Shown piece by piece: positions 31,413 through 32,489 of a stretch of 32,489 bases of DNA (within the stretch, counting starts at the first letter, position 1; each line of letters begins with the position of its first letter). This DNA comes from Acidilobaceae archaeon. GTDB lineage: Archaea; Thermoproteota; Thermoprotei_A; Sulfolobales; Acidilobaceae. Location of the stretch: contig JALWOJ010000003.1 of NCBI GenBank assembly GCA_026995555.1, forward strand, positions 1 to 32,489, given 5' to 3'. Position numbers and translations under genes: made by a program. The notes beneath the pieces are model-generated. The model saw only the letters and a program-made list of their open reading frames with translations. It did not search any database and was not told where the DNA came from.

Positions 31413-32489
31413 TGGTGGATGTTTATTTAGAAAATGTAACAAAAAGATTTGGAAAGTTTGTGGCCGTTGACAGAGTAACCATAAAATTTCCAGATTCTCT
31501 ATTCTCTGTGATCTTAGGACCTAGCGGTTCAGGGAAAACTACTACCCTGTATCTTCTTGCAGGAATCTACAAGCCTACAGAGGGCAAAATATACTTTGGA
31601 GACAGGGACGTTACAGACCTTCCACCGAAAGATAGAAATGTGGGACTGGTGTTTCAAAACTATGCGCTTTATCCTCATATGACTGTTTATGAAAACATAG
31701 CTTTCCCCTTGAAGCTAAAAAAGGTGCCAAAGAGAAAAATAGATGAAAAAGTTAATGAGTTGGCAAGGCTCCTGGGTATAGAGGAACTTCTTGAAAGATA
31801 TCCAAGCCAAATAAGTGGTGGCCAACAGCAAAGGGTTGCTCTGGCAAGGGCACTAATCAAGGAGCCCGATGTCCTTTTGTTGGACGAACCCCTTTCGAAT
31901 CTGGATGCGTTGATCAGGCTAAGACTTAGAAGCGAATTAAAGAGGATTCAGAGGAAGCTGGGGATAACGGCGATACATGTCACTCACGATCAGGTAGAAG
32001 CTATGAGTATGGGAGATATAATAGTCGTTTTCAATAAGGGTAAAGTGCAGCAGATCGGAAAGCCTCAGGAGGTATATAATAAGCCCAAGAACTTATTTGT
32101 CGCAGGCTTCCTGGGTAACCCTCCAGCAAACCTCTTGAAAGGGGAGTTCAAAGAGAGCGTTGAAGGTCCGTTAATCGAAATAGAAGGCACATATGCTTAC
32201 TATGACCTACCTCTAAACATAGTAAAGGTGCTCAAGGATAACAATATAAGAGACGTAGTCATAGGTTTTAGGCCAGAGAACGTCGAGATACTTTTTGAGC
32301 CTGAAGACGAGACCAAGGGTCTTTTACTCTATGGAGAGGTCTACACCTTAGAACCCCTAGGTAGAGAAGTAATTGCTACAGTATCTTTGGCTAATGGGGC
32401 ACTCATTAAAATAATACTGCCTCCTAAGCTTTCTGAAATTAAGGTTGGTGATCTTGTATATGTTAATGTACCTAATGACTATGTAATGT
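31412..32489 (+). CDS. ABC transporter ATP-binding protein, MalK/UgpC-like, 3' end cut off
   Basis: The reading frame runs open from ATG at 31412 to the window end, giving 359 residues. Motifs are Walker A GPSGSGKT (36-43), Q-loop VFQNYALYP (80-88, Gln82), signature SGGQQQR (135-141), Walker B VLLLDEP (154-160), D-loop SNLDA and H-loop HVTHD with His192. After about residue 240 a TOBE-type regulatory domain follows (VVIGFRPENVEI). MalK-type ATPases usually have 360-380 residues, so only a short C-terminal part is missing. GGAGGTG at 31395-31401 serves the start. Confidence 0.93.
   Translation, partial: MVDVYLENVTKRFGKFVAVDRVTIKFPDSLFSVILGPSGSGKTTTLYLLAGIYKPTEGKIYFGDRDVTDLPPKDRNVGLVFQNYALYPHMTVYENIAFPLKLKKVPKRKIDEKVNELARLLGIEELLERYPSQISGGQQQRVALARALIKEPDVLLLDEPLSNLDALIRLRLRSELKRIQRKLGITAIHVTHDQVEAMSMGDIIVVFNKGKVQQIGKPQEVYNKPKNLFVAGFLGNPPANLLKGEFKESVEGPLIEIEGTYAYYDLPLNIVKVLKDNNIRDVVIGFRPENVEILFEPEDETKGLLLYGEVYTLEPLGREVIATVSLANGALIKIILPPKLSEIKVGDLVYVNVPNDYVM

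Noticed and set aside
1-32489. CRISPR arrays, insertion sequences, integrase or attachment sites
   Set aside because: No direct-repeat/spacer pattern, transposase, integrase or terminal inverted repeats were seen. The tRNA at the left edge has no duplicated 3' segment in the window.

Overview
The window looks like chromosomal DNA of a thermophilic archaeon of the Thermoproteota (crenarchaeal) type. The supporting genes are isopentenyl phosphate kinase beside a type 2 IPP isomerase and an archaeal GGPP synthase, an Sm-like RNA-binding protein, formate-dependent purine enzymes (PurT and PurP) in place of folate-dependent PurN and PurH, and an archaeal-style CUT1 sugar transporter whose binding protein has a membrane anchor and a Ser/Thr-rich linker. 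Promoters look archaeal (TATA-like boxes). Start codons are very often TTG or GTG behind strong GGAGGTGA-type ribosome sites. No species is assigned.

Layout. (1) 1-44: 5' half of a tRNA-Ala(UGC) on the minus strand, cut by the window edge. (2) 152-5246, plus strand: a tight isoprenoid/ether-lipid operon encoding a MEMO-family protein, a degenerate GHMP-kinase-like protein, isopentenyl phosphate kinase, IPP isomerase 2, GGPP synthase and a DUF2118 protein. (3) 5243-5506, minus: an Sm-like protein with its own promoter. (4) 19169 down to 5602, minus: a long purine operon in transcription order purC, purS, purQ, purL, purF, a purF paralogue, purD, purT, purM, a purP paralogue, purE, purP and a HAD phosphatase. 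(5) 19332-20045, plus: an HTH-phosphoribosyltransferase fusion, divergent from purC, which is the obvious candidate regulator. (6) 22844 down to 20042, minus: an FAD-dependent dehydrogenase followed by purB. (7) 26512-23021, minus: a large secreted gingipain-like (C25) peptidase with a coiled-coil stalk and a C-terminal membrane anchor. (8) 27613-26594, minus: purA. (9) 27809-32489, plus: a CUT1-type ABC transporter (binding protein, two permeases, and an ATPase cut by the window end).

Together the pur genes cover every step from PRPP to FAICAR plus the first step from IMP to AMP. Both formyl transfers are of the free-formate type. No known IMP cyclohydrolase (PurH or PurO) and no PurK are present. 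Two pathway enzymes, PurF and PurP, each have a second diverged copy inside the operon. The PurF copy has lost its glutaminase nucleophile, and one PurP copy has lost the glycine-rich ATP-grasp loop.

The features most worth following up are this pair of degenerate paralogues set against a missing last step, the PRPP-sensing-type regulator with two near-identical palindromes in the divergent promoter region, the stalked surface peptidase, and the MEMO, GHMP-like and DUF2118 genes built into the isoprenoid operon.
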